Shown in pieces: positions 36,236-45,227 of a stretch of 64,000 nt of DNA. Numbering within the stretch: position 1 is the stretch's first letter; every line of letters begins with the position of its first letter. The notes beneath the pieces were generated by a model. It made no database searches. It was not told the origin of the DNA and worked only from the letters and a program-made list of their open reading frames with translations. This stretch comes from Symsagittifera roscoffensis (lineage: Eukaryota > Xenacoelomorpha > Acoela > Convolutidae). The DNA is taken from assembly GCF_963678635.1 (NCBI RefSeq), contig NC_087064.1, positions 48,097,346 to 48,161,345 of the forward strand, given 5' to 3'. The translations under genes and the position numbers were made by a program.

Positions 36236-36850
36236 ATGATGGCTAAGTTGTTGTTGTTTAAATTGTTGTTGTTTAAGTGTTTGTTGTTTTTGAGTAATAA
36301 TATCAAAAAAAGAAAAAAGATAATTGAACATCAATTGCCTTCTGGCTGCACCATTTGCTACAACTCTTTGTAGAAAAAAGAAGCGAAAGGAGGTCAAAAA
36401 CACAACTATACCAGATGTTACAGTCACAACAAATTAATCAGCAAAAAACTTAGGTGGTGTTGTTAAAAAAACATTTAAAACAATCGTACGGCCATGAAAA
36501 AAACGATGCGATCAGTGGTGTTCAGTACATCGGTGTTCAGGGGACACCTCTTGTTAGGTTTAAGCGTTAGGTTAAAGAATGTTAGTTTTAAGTGATGCCT
36601 AAGTTGTTGTTCAAAATGTAAACTGTTCATGCTGATGATGATATCGAAAAAGGAAAAAATGTTAAAGCTGTAGTTTTTTTGTAACAAGAGAAACGAGAGG
36701 AGGTGAACAACACAACTATTTGAGATTTATCAGTCACAACAACTTAGTCCGTAGAACATTTAGGTACAGTTGTTCAAATCAAAAGTGAAAAAGGTATTTA
36801 AAACAGTCGAATGGCCAAGAAAAAAAGGATGCGATCAGTGATGTTCTTTA
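36236..36850. repeat. internal diverged duplication
   Basis: Two diverged copies of about 300 bp follow each other. Landmarks: ATGGCTAAGTTGTTGTT near 36240 and ATGCCTAAGTTGTTGTT near 36595; GGCCATGAAAAAAACGATGCGATCAGTG near 36490 and its relative near 36815. No gene. Confidence 0.55.
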
Positions 36851-37632
36851 CACTTGTTTCATACCAATAAGGAGGCAGTTGGCTAGGTTGTATGGTTCTG
36901 TAAAAACTCAAAAACACGGGACTACTCTTCGTCCGTCTTTTCTTGACTGGTAGCTCCTTAGAGTTAGACCATCTGAACAAATTATGTGCATCTGAAAAAT
37001 TATGAGTGCAAATATTAAACCGAACACACAGACGGAAAAGAAAACTCTAGAGAAAACTCTATTGGTCTCCGGCTTGGAAAAATTAGGACCCCAAATGTTC
37101 AGCTCCATGAAGCTCATTTGGGGCTGAAAAAATGCGAGGCGAGAATAAAGATGTTGTCACTCCGATTGAGACTTTTAAAAGTGAACCAAAAAGCGTTCTA
37201 ACCTCAATGTTAGAAAAGAGGGACCTAGCGATCTACAAGAATTGTTTGCTAAGATTGCTTGATTATGTATTACGTGATATTTTGACTTTTTTGGAATCCA
37301 AATACAAAAACTTTCCCAACAATTTCGAACTCAGTCAAAAAATTTTTAGAATACAGAGATGGTATTGTGAGAGTAATGATTAGGGACTCAGATTTTTTCC
37401 AAAGAACTGTAATTATTTGCACACAAAAACAAGCTCAAAGAAAAACTTGAGCGACATAAGAGACCCTTTAAAACTTGAGTGAAAATGTTGAACGTTTTGT
37501 AAGCTGTTAGTTTGCTACAATGTCTCGAACGAAAGCATCCAGTTCAAGATAATGTTTTGAAACGAAGAACCGATTTGTGAGAACTTGAACAAGTTTAAAT
37601 GAATTTCTTGCCGATGTTGCTAGATTTTTTTT
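36815..37632. repeat. segment C, copy 2
   Basis: Counterpart of 34660-35626. At 37580-37620 it reads continuously through the position where copy one is interrupted, so it serves as an approximate empty site. A short frame at 37132-37383 (83 codons) is open but has no recognised domain. Confidence 0.65.
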
Positions 37633-38158
37633 GTTCCGACTTTCGATACGAAAGTAACGGAATATTTGTGCTCGGGGTGGGTTTTTTTTCTTCAGACAAA
37701 TTTTGACTTTTTAACTAGCCATTTTTGACGGTACTTTTTTATATCATTCGAAAGCTAATGTTGTCCTGAGCTTAAATTTGAAAAGATATTTCACCTGTGA
37801 CCACTTTTCGTAAGGTTATGGGGGTTTAAAGATTGCCAGTTTGGCCAATTTGGGACAATTAACGCGCGATATATTTCGTGCTATTAACGCGTAAGCGGAG
37901 AGTTAACCCGTCTTAGAAATTGTTCCAAATTGGTTGAAAGAAGCTATTTGCCATAATTGATATAATAATAGGAGCGAAATCTATCTTTTTGTAGTTTATA
38001 TGGCGTGTGGGGGGATGATATTCATTGAAAAAAATTCAAATTTTAGAAAAAAACTTTTCATTTTAATTTTTTTATATTTAATTTTTTTTTGTTATTACTG
38101 CTCATGAAATCTCAAAAGGCGGTCGGAACATTCAGGGCTTCGCACTGATACGAGCAGT
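37633..38158 (-). mobile_element. 525-bp interspersed element, copy 2 (inverted)
   Basis: Reverse-complement copy of 35627-36151 with nearly the same length (526 bp) and the same hairpins. Flanked by T-rich sequence on both sides (TTTTTT and CTTTTT), which makes the target duplication uncertain. Confidence 0.8.
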
Positions 38159-38629
38159 CTTTTTTGAGGTCTTTAAAAGTTTTTAAGGTTTTTGATATTA
38201 TGAAAGCTGTGAGTAGTAACTCAGATGTGGTTCTACAGGCAACAACTAAATAGCACCCAATTTTAGGATTACTTTTAAGAAACATGAGAATTATAGTAAT
38301 ATTGCCCTCTTGAATTTGAAATTAAACGTGGCCTCGCGAAAAATTGGTACATATAGGATGTACCCGATACCCGGCTTTAAGAGTATTCACCAGGCAGTGG
38401 TTGCTAACCACAAACAATGGACGGAAAACGAATAAACCGAGAATTGTTTTGATCGAACAGAGTTCAGATCTTTTACCAAACTTCTGCACTAAAAAGGAAA
38501 GAAGAGATATCGCAGAAAGACCCATTTCCCATTCCGACCTTTCAATACAGAAGAAATTCACGGCAAGTGGCAACCAATTTGCGAAACATTACTGAAACAC
38601 AATTTTTAGAAGACCTCCTTTGATCCACT
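38159..38629. other. non-coding stretch
   Basis: There is an 83-codon frame at 38344-38595 on the plus strand and an equally long one on the minus strand. Neither has a domain. Nothing is supported. Confidence 0.4.
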
Positions 38630-38769
38630 GAAGACCTCTTTTGATCATTAACTGAAAGACAAAGGGCCAATACAATAGCTTTATCTGGAAAGATAAAAAA
38701 GGCAATTTGGTCGTCCAAACTGTCAACAATTCGACCTCGAGGATGAAGAAGGAACGTCGGATACTGATG

Positions 38770-38915
38770 GCGCTAAGGCTGCGTTAAAGTCAGAAATCAG
38801 AGATCAAACAGGAAGCACTTATACACTAGTCTTGTTAGAAGCATATGTATGCCGAGAACTACCCAAAAACATGCGCAAAGAACTCATGAGCAGAGATTTG
38901 ATCCTAATTTTGTAG
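38770..38915 (+). pseudogene. PLE C-terminal remnant
   Basis: The frame reads LKSEIRDQTGSTYTLVLLEA and ends in MSRDLILIL before TAG. This corresponds to the last 45 residues of the PLE ORF (LKSEIIDQSS..LLTLEALHI....SRELTL). The rest of that copy is not recognisable. Confidence 0.65.
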
Positions 38916-39117
38916 TTTAATTAGGAAAATGTTTATGAAAAATCCGTAAAAAACGAAACTAAAATTTAAAAAATTTGAAAAAATATCAGAAATTTAAAAG
39001 AACTGAATTTGGAAAAAAACGTTCACTGAGGAACTGAAAACTAACAAAAACAAATTGGAGTCAAATTAAAAAATTGGAAAAATGTTCAGGCTGTGTAGTG
39101 TTCAGATACTAAATGAA

Positions 39118-39667
39118 GATCACTATGACACACCTTCCACTCTAACGTCAAAATACTCAAGCGATTTATCGCAATTGCAGGCAAGCAAAGTGCGACAAAA
39201 AATTGCCAAAAGTATCTTCAAAAGAAGTAAAAGAAAACATGCTTGCCATCCCTGAAAACCTCGTTTGAATGTTAGTTGCAACACAAAGTGCGGACAAAAC
39301 TTCAGTGAGCAATGTGGATTAAGGAACAACGTGAGCCAAAATCTCGCCATGTGGGTGAAAGAACAACGTAGGTACGACAACCCTGTAGGACAGCATTTGC
39401 AGTTAAAATCAGAAATTATTGACCAAACAAAAAACACTCATGAGCAACTCACGCTACAATCAGTGTTTATGTAGGCCCAAAATAAACACCCGCAAGTAAA
39501 TCAAGAGAAAAGCGTTGACCTTGAAATTTTAGTCTGTTTATAAACTTAGCTAACTTTGAACAAAATTTGGACATTAAAAAAGTTGGCAATCAAAAATAAA
39601 ATAATTTTTCGAACACATTTGATTCGAGCGCAATGTGTAACCTCATATTTTTATGCACACTTTGTTT
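39118..39667 (+). repeat. PLE remnant, left copy of the direct repeat that flanks the Polinton
   Basis: Contains at 39265-39474 a decayed GIY-YIG tail (VGQHLQLKSEIIDQTKNTHE). It is nearly identical to 57904-58454, with a handful of differences over 550 bases. It stops abruptly at the Polinton end, whereas the right copy continues into further sequence. Confidence 0.85.
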
Positions 39668-39668
39668 A

Positions 39669-39884
39669 TTGTATCGTGTCCCGGATCCTAAGGGGGGGGT
39701 CCTTCCTAAGGGGGGGGGGGGGGGTCCTCACGTAAAGCAAAATCCTAGGAAAGGGGTCCTTAATTTTTTGGAGGACCCTCATTCTAGGATTTTGTAAACG
39801 AAAGAGATTTTCCAGCCAAAAAGCAGAAGACCCCCTACTTAGGATCTTGCTAAGTTTAGCTTAACAACAAGGGACACGATACAA
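39669..39884 (+). repeat. Polinton left terminal repeat, itself a fold-back structure
   Basis: Begins TTGTATCGTGTCCCGGATCC and ends GGGACACGATACAA, so the 216-bp unit has its own inverted ends. It holds G-runs (15 G near 39711-39725) and inner CCTAGGA palindromes. The outer half of about 105 bp is nearly identical to the reverse complement of 57792-57896, while the inner half is clearly diverged. Weak similarity to the other end continues inward for about 45 bases. Confidence 0.8.
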
Positions 39885-40185
39885 AAATCTTTCTAATTCC
39901 AAATTTTGGGGTCCTAATTATTGGTCCTGATTAATTATATGAATCATATTAATTGTTATGTTTGTTTAGGGTAAATGAACTTTCGACCTAGTTGAAATTT
40001 GTTAGTGAACGGGGAATTGACTTTTATGGTATTTAATAAAAATTCGCCGGCCATTTTGGCAGCGTAGCTTAACTGTTGGCAGCAGTAAGCTAATTCCTTA
40101 ACTTGACCTAAATTTTATGGTGAAAAGGCAGTAAATTGAAATTACTCTCAAAAGGCGGCGGCCGTTTCTGGGCAAAATATACCAA
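39885..40185. other. Polinton left non-coding end
   Basis: AT-rich leader with no gene. It may hold the promoter for the first gene, but no motif can be defended. Confidence 0.4.
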
Positions 40186-40755
40186 ATGATAAGTTTGACA
40201 AATTTTGAAATAAGAAAAATGAAATTAGAGGGAACTTGGTGTACTGAAGATATTGATAATGAGCATTTACAATTAAGAGTGTTTTCAACCGCAGAAAAAA
40301 ACTCATTTTTCAAATTTAGTAATGAACGCTACGTCGTCTTCCTCGAAAGGGCAAAGGAAATTTCAAAGAAAGAATACGAGATAATTTTCAAAGAACAATT
40401 TTATTTGAGTGAGCTTCAACAAATCTCTTGGTGCATTTCTACAAAACAACAGTATGGTACTGTGAGCGATTTGAATTTTGCTGATTATGAAAACGTATTC
40501 GACTATTCGTTTGATTTTACCTCAAAAAGGGTTGATAAAGACTTGGAGAGAAAAATCCGTCTATGTTTCAACAAGCTATCAAAATACAAAAAACTTCCGG
40601 TGGTTTATTTAATTATTTACCACCGTTATCTTAATGAGACTAAATGGTATTTGCAAGGTCACTTTTATTTCCACTGGCTTGAAATTCAGCAGGTTGGAGA
40701 GGTGTTGGAAAAAATAAATAATGAAATTGCAAAAAAGCAGAGTAACTCCTATTGA
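40186..40755 (+). CDS. Polinton protein of unknown function, 189 aa
   Basis: The frame is intact from the first ATG. No domain recognised. The protein is mixed alpha/beta in appearance, with many aromatic and Lys residues and a hydrophobic stretch VVYLIIYHRYL near residues 141-151. It is first in a tight plus-strand gene series and overlaps the next gene by 35 bases. Tight packing and an open frame in an otherwise decayed element argue that it is a real gene. Confidence 0.6.
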   Translation: MISLTNFEIRKMKLEGTWCTEDIDNEHLQLRVFSTAEKNSFFKFSNERYVVFLERAKEISKKEYEIIFKEQFYLSELQQISWCISTKQQYGTVSDLNFADYENVFDYSFDFTSKRVDKDLERKIRLCFNKLSKYKKLPVVYLIIYHRYLNETKWYLQGHFYFHWLEIQQVGEVLEKINNEIAKKQSNSY

Positions 40756-41155
40756 TTTGAAAATAATTCACGAAATTTATACGTCTTTGAAACAAACTTA
40801 TCCTGATAATTCTAACCGACGCAACTATTTTCTAGCTGCATGTTCTCTGTTTTTTGTTAGTTCTGATAACCTTAACTACGACATTTTAATTAAGTTGAGA
40901 CCTTATGGTGGCTTGATTGGTATTGATAACTCTTCCTTGGACAAATACTTGAAAAATTCCAAAATTTTACGATTGCACGCTATTATGCACGATGCGGCCG
41001 GATTTATACACGAATTTTATCAACAGGGTCCCACGTACTGTTACATGTTGCCCTGGAACTGTAACAACAGCTTATTGGGACATTTGAGTGGAATAGCGTT
41101 CTGCCTTTTCATTAAGTTGAAAAAACCAGAAGTTTATCATTTACTAGAATGCTAG
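40721..41155 (+). CDS. Polinton protein of unknown function, 144 aa
   Basis: Intact frame that starts inside the preceding gene. The C-terminal half has a dense, possibly structured stretch: HAIMHDAAGFIHEFYQQGP, then CYMLPW and GHLSGIAF. The HDAAG core with nearby aromatic residues looks like an active-site or metal-binding loop, but I cannot assign a family. The next gene overlaps its stop codon. Confidence 0.6.
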   Translation: MKLQKSRVTPIDLKIIHEIYTSLKQTYPDNSNRRNYFLAACSLFFVSSDNLNYDILIKLRPYGGLIGIDNSSLDKYLKNSKILRLHAIMHDAAGFIHEFYQQGPTYCYMLPWNCNNSLLGHLSGIAFCLFIKLKKPEVYHLLEC

Positions 41156-41718
41156 GCGAGAGATCAGTTGTGCTTGACGTGGAAGGCTTTCGTTACAAGA
41201 AAAACGCCTTTGTGGTTAAAGAATTAGCAATAACAACTTCAGACTACACCGATCGACTCATTTTCCTACCTCCAGTGAATTTCAATATACTACCAAAGCT
41301 TGAACAAAAAGCTTACAACTGGTTAACAAATTATTTACACGGTCTCCATTGGGAAAATGGTGATTATCTTTACATAAACTTGAATCAAATACTTCAGAGT
41401 TTTGTGCTGAGAAATCCCGGTGCCGTTTTGTACGCTAAAGGAAAAGAAAAGACAGAATTTTTGGCCAAGTACTTGGACCGAAAGATTGAAAACCTAGATG
41501 ATTTGGGCTGTCCTCGGGTTGAAAACTTATATTTTAAAAATTATCCAAGTTGCAATAAACATATTCCACATTACAACTCCAGGAATCATTGTGCCCTGAA
41601 GAAAACCAAGGTTTTTTATGATTGGTTGAAAAATGAACAACAGCGAGAGATCAGCGAAAGTGGAGACATACCTATCACCAAATTCAATGCTTTGTGCTTG
41701 GATGACTCCAGAGGGTGA
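41149..41718 (+). CDS. Polinton protein, possible DEDD-type exonuclease fold, 189 aa
   Basis: Starts with the ATG at 41149, overlapping the previous stop. Residues 8-14 (VVLDVEG) look like the first exonuclease motif (hydrophobic, D-x-E). Residues near 93-106 (AVLYAKGKEKTEFL) and near 135-152 (C..H then NHCALKKTKVFYDWL) occupy the places of the later motifs. This pattern of a strand with DxE followed by a KGxEK segment and an H/C-rich end suggests an RNase H-like nuclease fold, but the catalytic Asp residues in motifs II and III are not clear. An unknown or zinc-binding protein is the alternative. Confidence 0.5.
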   Translation: MLGERSVVLDVEGFRYKKNAFVVKELAITTSDYTDRLIFLPPVNFNILPKLEQKAYNWLTNYLHGLHWENGDYLYINLNQILQSFVLRNPGAVLYAKGKEKTEFLAKYLDRKIENLDDLGCPRVENLYFKNYPSCNKHIPHYNSRNHCALKKTKVFYDWLKNEQQREISESGDIPITKFNALCLDDSRG

Positions 41719-41974
41719 TATTAAAATTTCATTAACGAGAATAGAGCGTATTGATTGTAGTGGCCAAATTGTTCAGAGGAAGGAGCAAATAATAATTTCC
41801 GAAGAAGAGTTGTCTACGTTGAAGAGGTTTTTTCCAGTTATTGATCAATTTGTATGCTTCCAGAGATTCAAGTTTATCAGAAATGTTAGCCAGCAAGCGA
41901 GGAGTATATCTTCCCGAACTAGTCTTAGTACCCAAACGTCAGCCAGGAGTTCAGATGGATCTAAACAGCAGTGA
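41633..41974 (+). CDS. small Polinton protein, weakly PC4-like, 113 aa
   Basis: Overlaps the end of the preceding gene by 86 bases and the next ORF by about 90. Residues 25-70 read as strands (DIKISLTRIERID, QIVQRKEQIII) followed by SEEELSTLKRFFPVID. This is the layout of PC4-like single-stranded DNA-binding domains, but no residue pattern is decisive. The C terminus is Ser/Thr-rich and contains STQTS. Confidence 0.4.
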   Translation: MNNSERSAKVETYLSPNSMLCAWMTPEGDIKISLTRIERIDCSGQIVQRKEQIIISEEELSTLKRFFPVIDQFVCFQRFKFIRNVSQQARSISSRTSLSTQTSARSSDGSKQQ

Positions 41975-42137
41975 ATTGCCAGATGAGATTAAGACGATTG
42001 TGAAAGAGGATACTGTGAAGAAAATAATGTACTACAAAAAAACTGCAAATATCCCAGCAAACTTTGTTTTAGAAATGCATGACATAAATGATAGAGAATT
42101 CACACGTTATGAAGTTTTTTACTGTTCTCAAAAGTAA
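41883..42137 (+). CDS. small Polinton protein of unknown function, 84 aa
   Basis: ATG at 41883 begins the frame (an upstream TTG at 41841 is less likely). The sequence begins MLASKRGVYLPELVLVP and ends in a charged strand-rich part (FVLEMHDINDREFTRYEVFY). It overlaps the preceding ORF in another frame. No family recognised. Confidence 0.45.
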   Translation: MLASKRGVYLPELVLVPKRQPGVQMDLNSSELPDEIKTIVKEDTVKKIMYYKKTANIPANFVLEMHDINDREFTRYEVFYCSQK

Positions 42138-42209
42138 TTTAATTTTTTACAAGCTTCATTCACAGAGAGAAAAAGTCTAACACAGTCTGTAAAATAAATA
42201 GTTTCTCAA

Positions 42210-42494
42210 ATGTCAGAAGCAACAACAGCAGTAGATGAACCTGACGCAACATTAGTAACAGAGTTTGTTTATAACGAGACAAACAGTGAAAAAAAATCAT
42301 GGAAGTTTTGTAACAGTGTAACTTTGCCAAGGTCTGAAGTAGTTTTTGTTGCGCAAATGGTAGTAATTCTAATTTTACTAACTTTCTGCATTCTCAAACT
42401 TTCTTTCACTAAATTAAGTTGCGAAGAAACGTCAGTTTGTTTCTCGATTTTATCAGGCTTGGTTGGTTACGTACTACCAAACCCAAGAATATGA
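42210..42494 (+). CDS. small membrane protein, 94 aa
   Basis: Acidic N terminus, then a strong membrane segment near residues 46-70 (VVFVAQMVVILILLTFCIL), a short loop and a second hydrophobic stretch ending GYVLPNPRI. A small two-span protein ending in a GYxLPNP motif is, from memory, common in Polintons next to the ATPase. Its stop overlaps the ATPase start as ATGA (42491-42494), which suggests translational coupling or at least compact packing. Confidence 0.7.
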   Translation: MSEATTAVDEPDATLVTEFVYNETNSEKKSWKFCNSVTLPRSEVVFVAQMVVILILLTFCILKLSFTKLSCEETSVCFSILSGLVGYVLPNPRI

Positions 42495-43192
42495 ATAAAG
42501 TGATTGATACTTCGACAAGAATTTTTATGGCGATAGTGGGACCTTCAGGATCCGGGAAAACTGAGTTAATTTTGAAACTTCTGATGGGAAATACTTTTTA
42601 CCCTAAATTTGGAACCGTTCTATATCTTTACAAAGAGATGCAACCTGCATTCTCAGAAAAAGTGTCTTCTCGCGAAGTGAATGTGGAGTTCAAGAAATTC
42701 GACGGATTCGAATCTGTGAGAAAATTAGAAAATGTTCTTCTAGTTTTCGATGATTCATGTGAAGACATCTATAATGACAAGGAATTTGTTAGGTTAGCGA
42801 CAGCGGGTAGACATAGAGGGATAGATGTAATATATGTTAAGCATAACTTGTTTCAACAAAGTCGATGGTCGCGTACGATTGATTTGAACACTTCACACAT
42901 CATTCTGTTCAAATCGCCTCGCGACGTTCAGCAACTAGATCTTTTAGGAAGACAATTGAATGTATCAAAATTTTTGAGAAACTGTTACGAATTAGCTACC
43001 AGAGACTCTTTTGGACATCTTCTAATCGACTTGGACCCCCGTACATCAGATTGTTTGAGATATTGTTCAAATATCACACCACCTGGGCCAACAGTTTTTT
43101 ATTTACCCTCATCTGAAGCAGAAACTACTCCAATCACAAATGAAAAAGAAAAACTTATCTATTCTGCGGCATATGGTACAACTGAAACCTGA
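42491..43192 (+). CDS. FtsK/HerA-type genome-packaging ATPase
   Basis: The start at 42491 is chosen because it gives the ATGA overlap with the upstream gene and places the P-loop near the N terminus, as in the family. The upstream ATG at 42419 adds only out-of-family residues. Walker A is GPSGSGKT (residues 17-24), Walker B is VLLVFDD (82-88), and TAGRHRGIDVIYVKHNLF near 108-125 matches the arginine and sensor region of A32-like ATPases. The length of 233 residues is usual. The protein would pump element DNA into particles. The frame is intact. Confidence 0.9.
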   Translation: MNKVIDTSTRIFMAIVGPSGSGKTELILKLLMGNTFYPKFGTVLYLYKEMQPAFSEKVSSREVNVEFKKFDGFESVRKLENVLLVFDDSCEDIYNDKEFVRLATAGRHRGIDVIYVKHNLFQQSRWSRTIDLNTSHIILFKSPRDVQQLDLLGRQLNVSKFLRNCYELATRDSFGHLLIDLDPRTSDCLRYCSNITPPGPTVFYLPSSEAETTPITNEKEKLIYSAAYGTTET

Positions 43193-43445
43193 CCAGCTAA
43201 GAAGATTAATTAGAAAAACTTCAAATCGTGAGATCATAACACTTATTTGTGAATCTTTGCTCAATGTAGTCAATGGAAACGTACCCGTTAAAATCGCAAA
43301 CATCGAACGATTCGAGACAGCATACAAATACTTAATAACTCCAAAAACCAGTGTTGTCAAAAAACGTGCGATTATTTTGAGTAAAGAAGGCTTCCATTTA
43401 GTTCGACAAATACTTTATTTTTGTTACAAGTACCTCACAACTTAA
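43140..43445 (+). CDS. conserved small Polinton protein, 101 aa
   Basis: Basic helical protein with KPDQLRRLIRKTSNREIITL, then SLLNVVNGNVPV, and a C-terminal VVKKRAIILSKEGFHLV. The NVLNGNVPL and KK(K/R)...L..GGF layout recurs, from memory, in Polinton proteins encoded near the capsid genes. Function unknown. It overlaps the end of the ATPase gene by 53 bases. The terminal GGF is GF here. Confidence 0.65.
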   Translation: MKKKNLSILRHMVQLKPDQLRRLIRKTSNREIITLICESLLNVVNGNVPVKIANIERFETAYKYLITPKTSVVKKRAIILSKEGFHLVRQILYFCYKYLTT

Positions 43446-44305
43446 TGATGACTGCTGAAGAATTCATTCTAATTCCGAAACACTTATATGTTAAAGAGCA
43501 ACCACATGCTGCACGTGTTCTTCATGATAATAATATTAAACATAAAAATGCTCAACTGTCCTATCTTAACCGGCTTAGACCCCAATTACCTCCACAAACT
43601 AGTAAGACTACTGCAACGAAAGAAACATTTACGGATAATGTTGAGCCCCAACAAGAACAGCTTAAACTGTTAACGGACGATGAAGAAGTACCGGTCGAAC
43701 GTGTTAAAGACGAAATACTAGAAGAGAAACAAAATAGACAGACCGAAAGCATTTTAGGACAGTTACAAGTTTTAGAAGACAAAAAATTTGTTAGAGCAAA
43801 AACCGTACTTGAAATCATAGAAAATTCAGAAAGAGTAACCATAAACCGTGACAATGAGGTGATATATGTAGATAAAGTACCAACAGGACTTAAAGCTACA
43901 ATATTTTTATACGACATACAACAACCAACGAAAAAATTACACAATCCGGCGTTCATTAACATTTTAACTGCTCTCAACTTGAATGAAAACCTGGTAATAA
44001 ATCGAAATGCCAAACACGCGGTTCAGTCAGCGCCTATTAACGCTCAAGAGAAACGAGAACCCGGACTCTCAAGAACCCGCTCAACGTCGCCCACTTGGCA
44101 GGAAAAAAGTAGTGCAAACCTTAAGAGAAGTAAAAAACACAAACGAAAAAGTCTCAGCGGTAATAGAAAAACCAAAAACCAAAAACGTGAAAAAGAGTCA
44201 GAAGAAGGCTCTGACTCATACGGAACGCCCCATAACGATTCAGATTCTCCAACGTCAGAAAAGACGAAGGCGCAAACAAAACAATGGGAAAATTACCAAC
44301 ATTGA
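43445..44305 (+). CDS. conserved Polinton protein (PW-like), 286 aa
   Basis: The start is taken at the ATGATG at 43445-43450, next to the previous stop, because the family begins with a short strand like EEFILIPKHLY. Residues near 110-200 (VLEIIENSERVTINRDNEVIYV, then helices and LNENLVINRNAKH) match the well-conserved core of a Polinton protein with no known role. The C-terminal third is highly basic and Ser-rich, with NLS-like runs (KRSKKHKRKS). The last 300 bases overlap the integrase frame. Function may be in the capsid or in DNA condensation. Confidence 0.6.
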   Translation: MMTAEEFILIPKHLYVKEQPHAARVLHDNNIKHKNAQLSYLNRLRPQLPPQTSKTTATKETFTDNVEPQQEQLKLLTDDEEVPVERVKDEILEEKQNRQTESILGQLQVLEDKKFVRAKTVLEIIENSERVTINRDNEVIYVDKVPTGLKATIFLYDIQQPTKKLHNPAFINILTALNLNENLVINRNAKHAVQSAPINAQEKREPGLSRTRSTSPTWQEKSSANLKRSKKHKRKSLSGNRKTKNQKREKESEEGSDSYGTPHNDSDSPTSEKTKAQTKQWENYQH

Positions 44306-45227
44306 AGAAAAATTGTTGAAAACTAAATACAGTGACAAAGGTCCCGCGTTATTTGGTAGTGTGAACAACTTGATAAAAGCAAGCAATTTGTCGCGAAAGA
44401 AAGTTAAACATTTCCTTCATACTGAACCTGCTTACACGAAATATCGAACTGTGATCCGAAAAACGCCGCGACTCAAGGTCATAGTTTACGATATCGACGA
44501 AATCTGGTCATTAGATCTGGCCTTTGTTGATAAACTTGCCAAGTACAACCATGATGTTAAGTATCTGCTTGTTGCAGTTGACTGCATGTCCCGCTATCTC
44601 AGAGTGCAACCCTTGAAATCAAAGTATGCTACTACAACAGCAGAAGCGTTCAAACTAATGATAACGACAAAACAACCGGAAAAAGTATGGGTGGACAAGG
44701 GCACAGAGTTTAAAGGGTCCTTCGAAGCATTATGTAAAAAGAAAGGCATAAACACATATAGCACAGAGAGCGAGAAAAAGTCCGCATTCGCTGAGAGAAA
44801 TATCCGTTCCTTGAAAAATTTTATTTATAAGTACTTGGAGGATAAATTGACTTAATCATACATTGACAAATTGCAAGATTTTGTCAATGCAATTAATTCG
44901 AGAACAAATCGTGTCACAAATCTTGCACCAAATAAAGTAATTAAAAAAGATGTTCCTCGCCTGATTTCATTAAGAGCAGAACAGTCTTTGAAGTTAGTTC
45001 GACGTCCAAAGCTTTATGTTGGTGATTATGTTAGACTTGCCAAAGTAGACATACGTTTTCACAAGGGTTACAAACAATCGTTCACCGATGAAGTGTTTGA
45101 AGTTTTTGACATACCAACACGAAATCCCCCAACATACAATTTGATTGATTCTAACAGAGAACCGATTGAGGGAAAATTTTACGAGTCTGAACTAATTCGC
45201 GTTCTGGAGAAGGACAATCATGACTGA
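44007..45227 (+). pseudogene. retroviral-type integrase with one in-frame stop
   Basis: The only ATG before the conserved core is at 44007, inside the preceding gene. The core shows FGSVNNLIKA and SRKKVKHFLH, then the catalytic triad D170 (WSLDLAF), D230 (VWVDKGTEF) and E263 (AFAERN). An in-frame TAA at 44853-44855 interrupts the frame after E263. The same frame continues to 45227 with the C-terminal SH3-like part (YVGDYVRLAK). The protein would insert the element into the genome. The next gene starts 8 bases before its end. Confidence 0.85.

Noticed and set aside
35627-38158. A 2.5-kb DNA transposon with 525-bp terminal inverted repeats
   Set aside because: Segment C crosses the left arm position without interruption in its second copy, and AACAAG flanks the left arm on both sides, so the arms are better read as two separate insertions.
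39711-39725. Poly-G run as a functional quadruplex
   Set aside because: The run is short, differs in length between the two ends and is likely slippage or sequencing noise, although a role is not excluded.
43561-44013. 150-codon minus-strand ORF
   Set aside because: It is antisense to a conserved Polinton gene, and its composition mirrors the sense frame.
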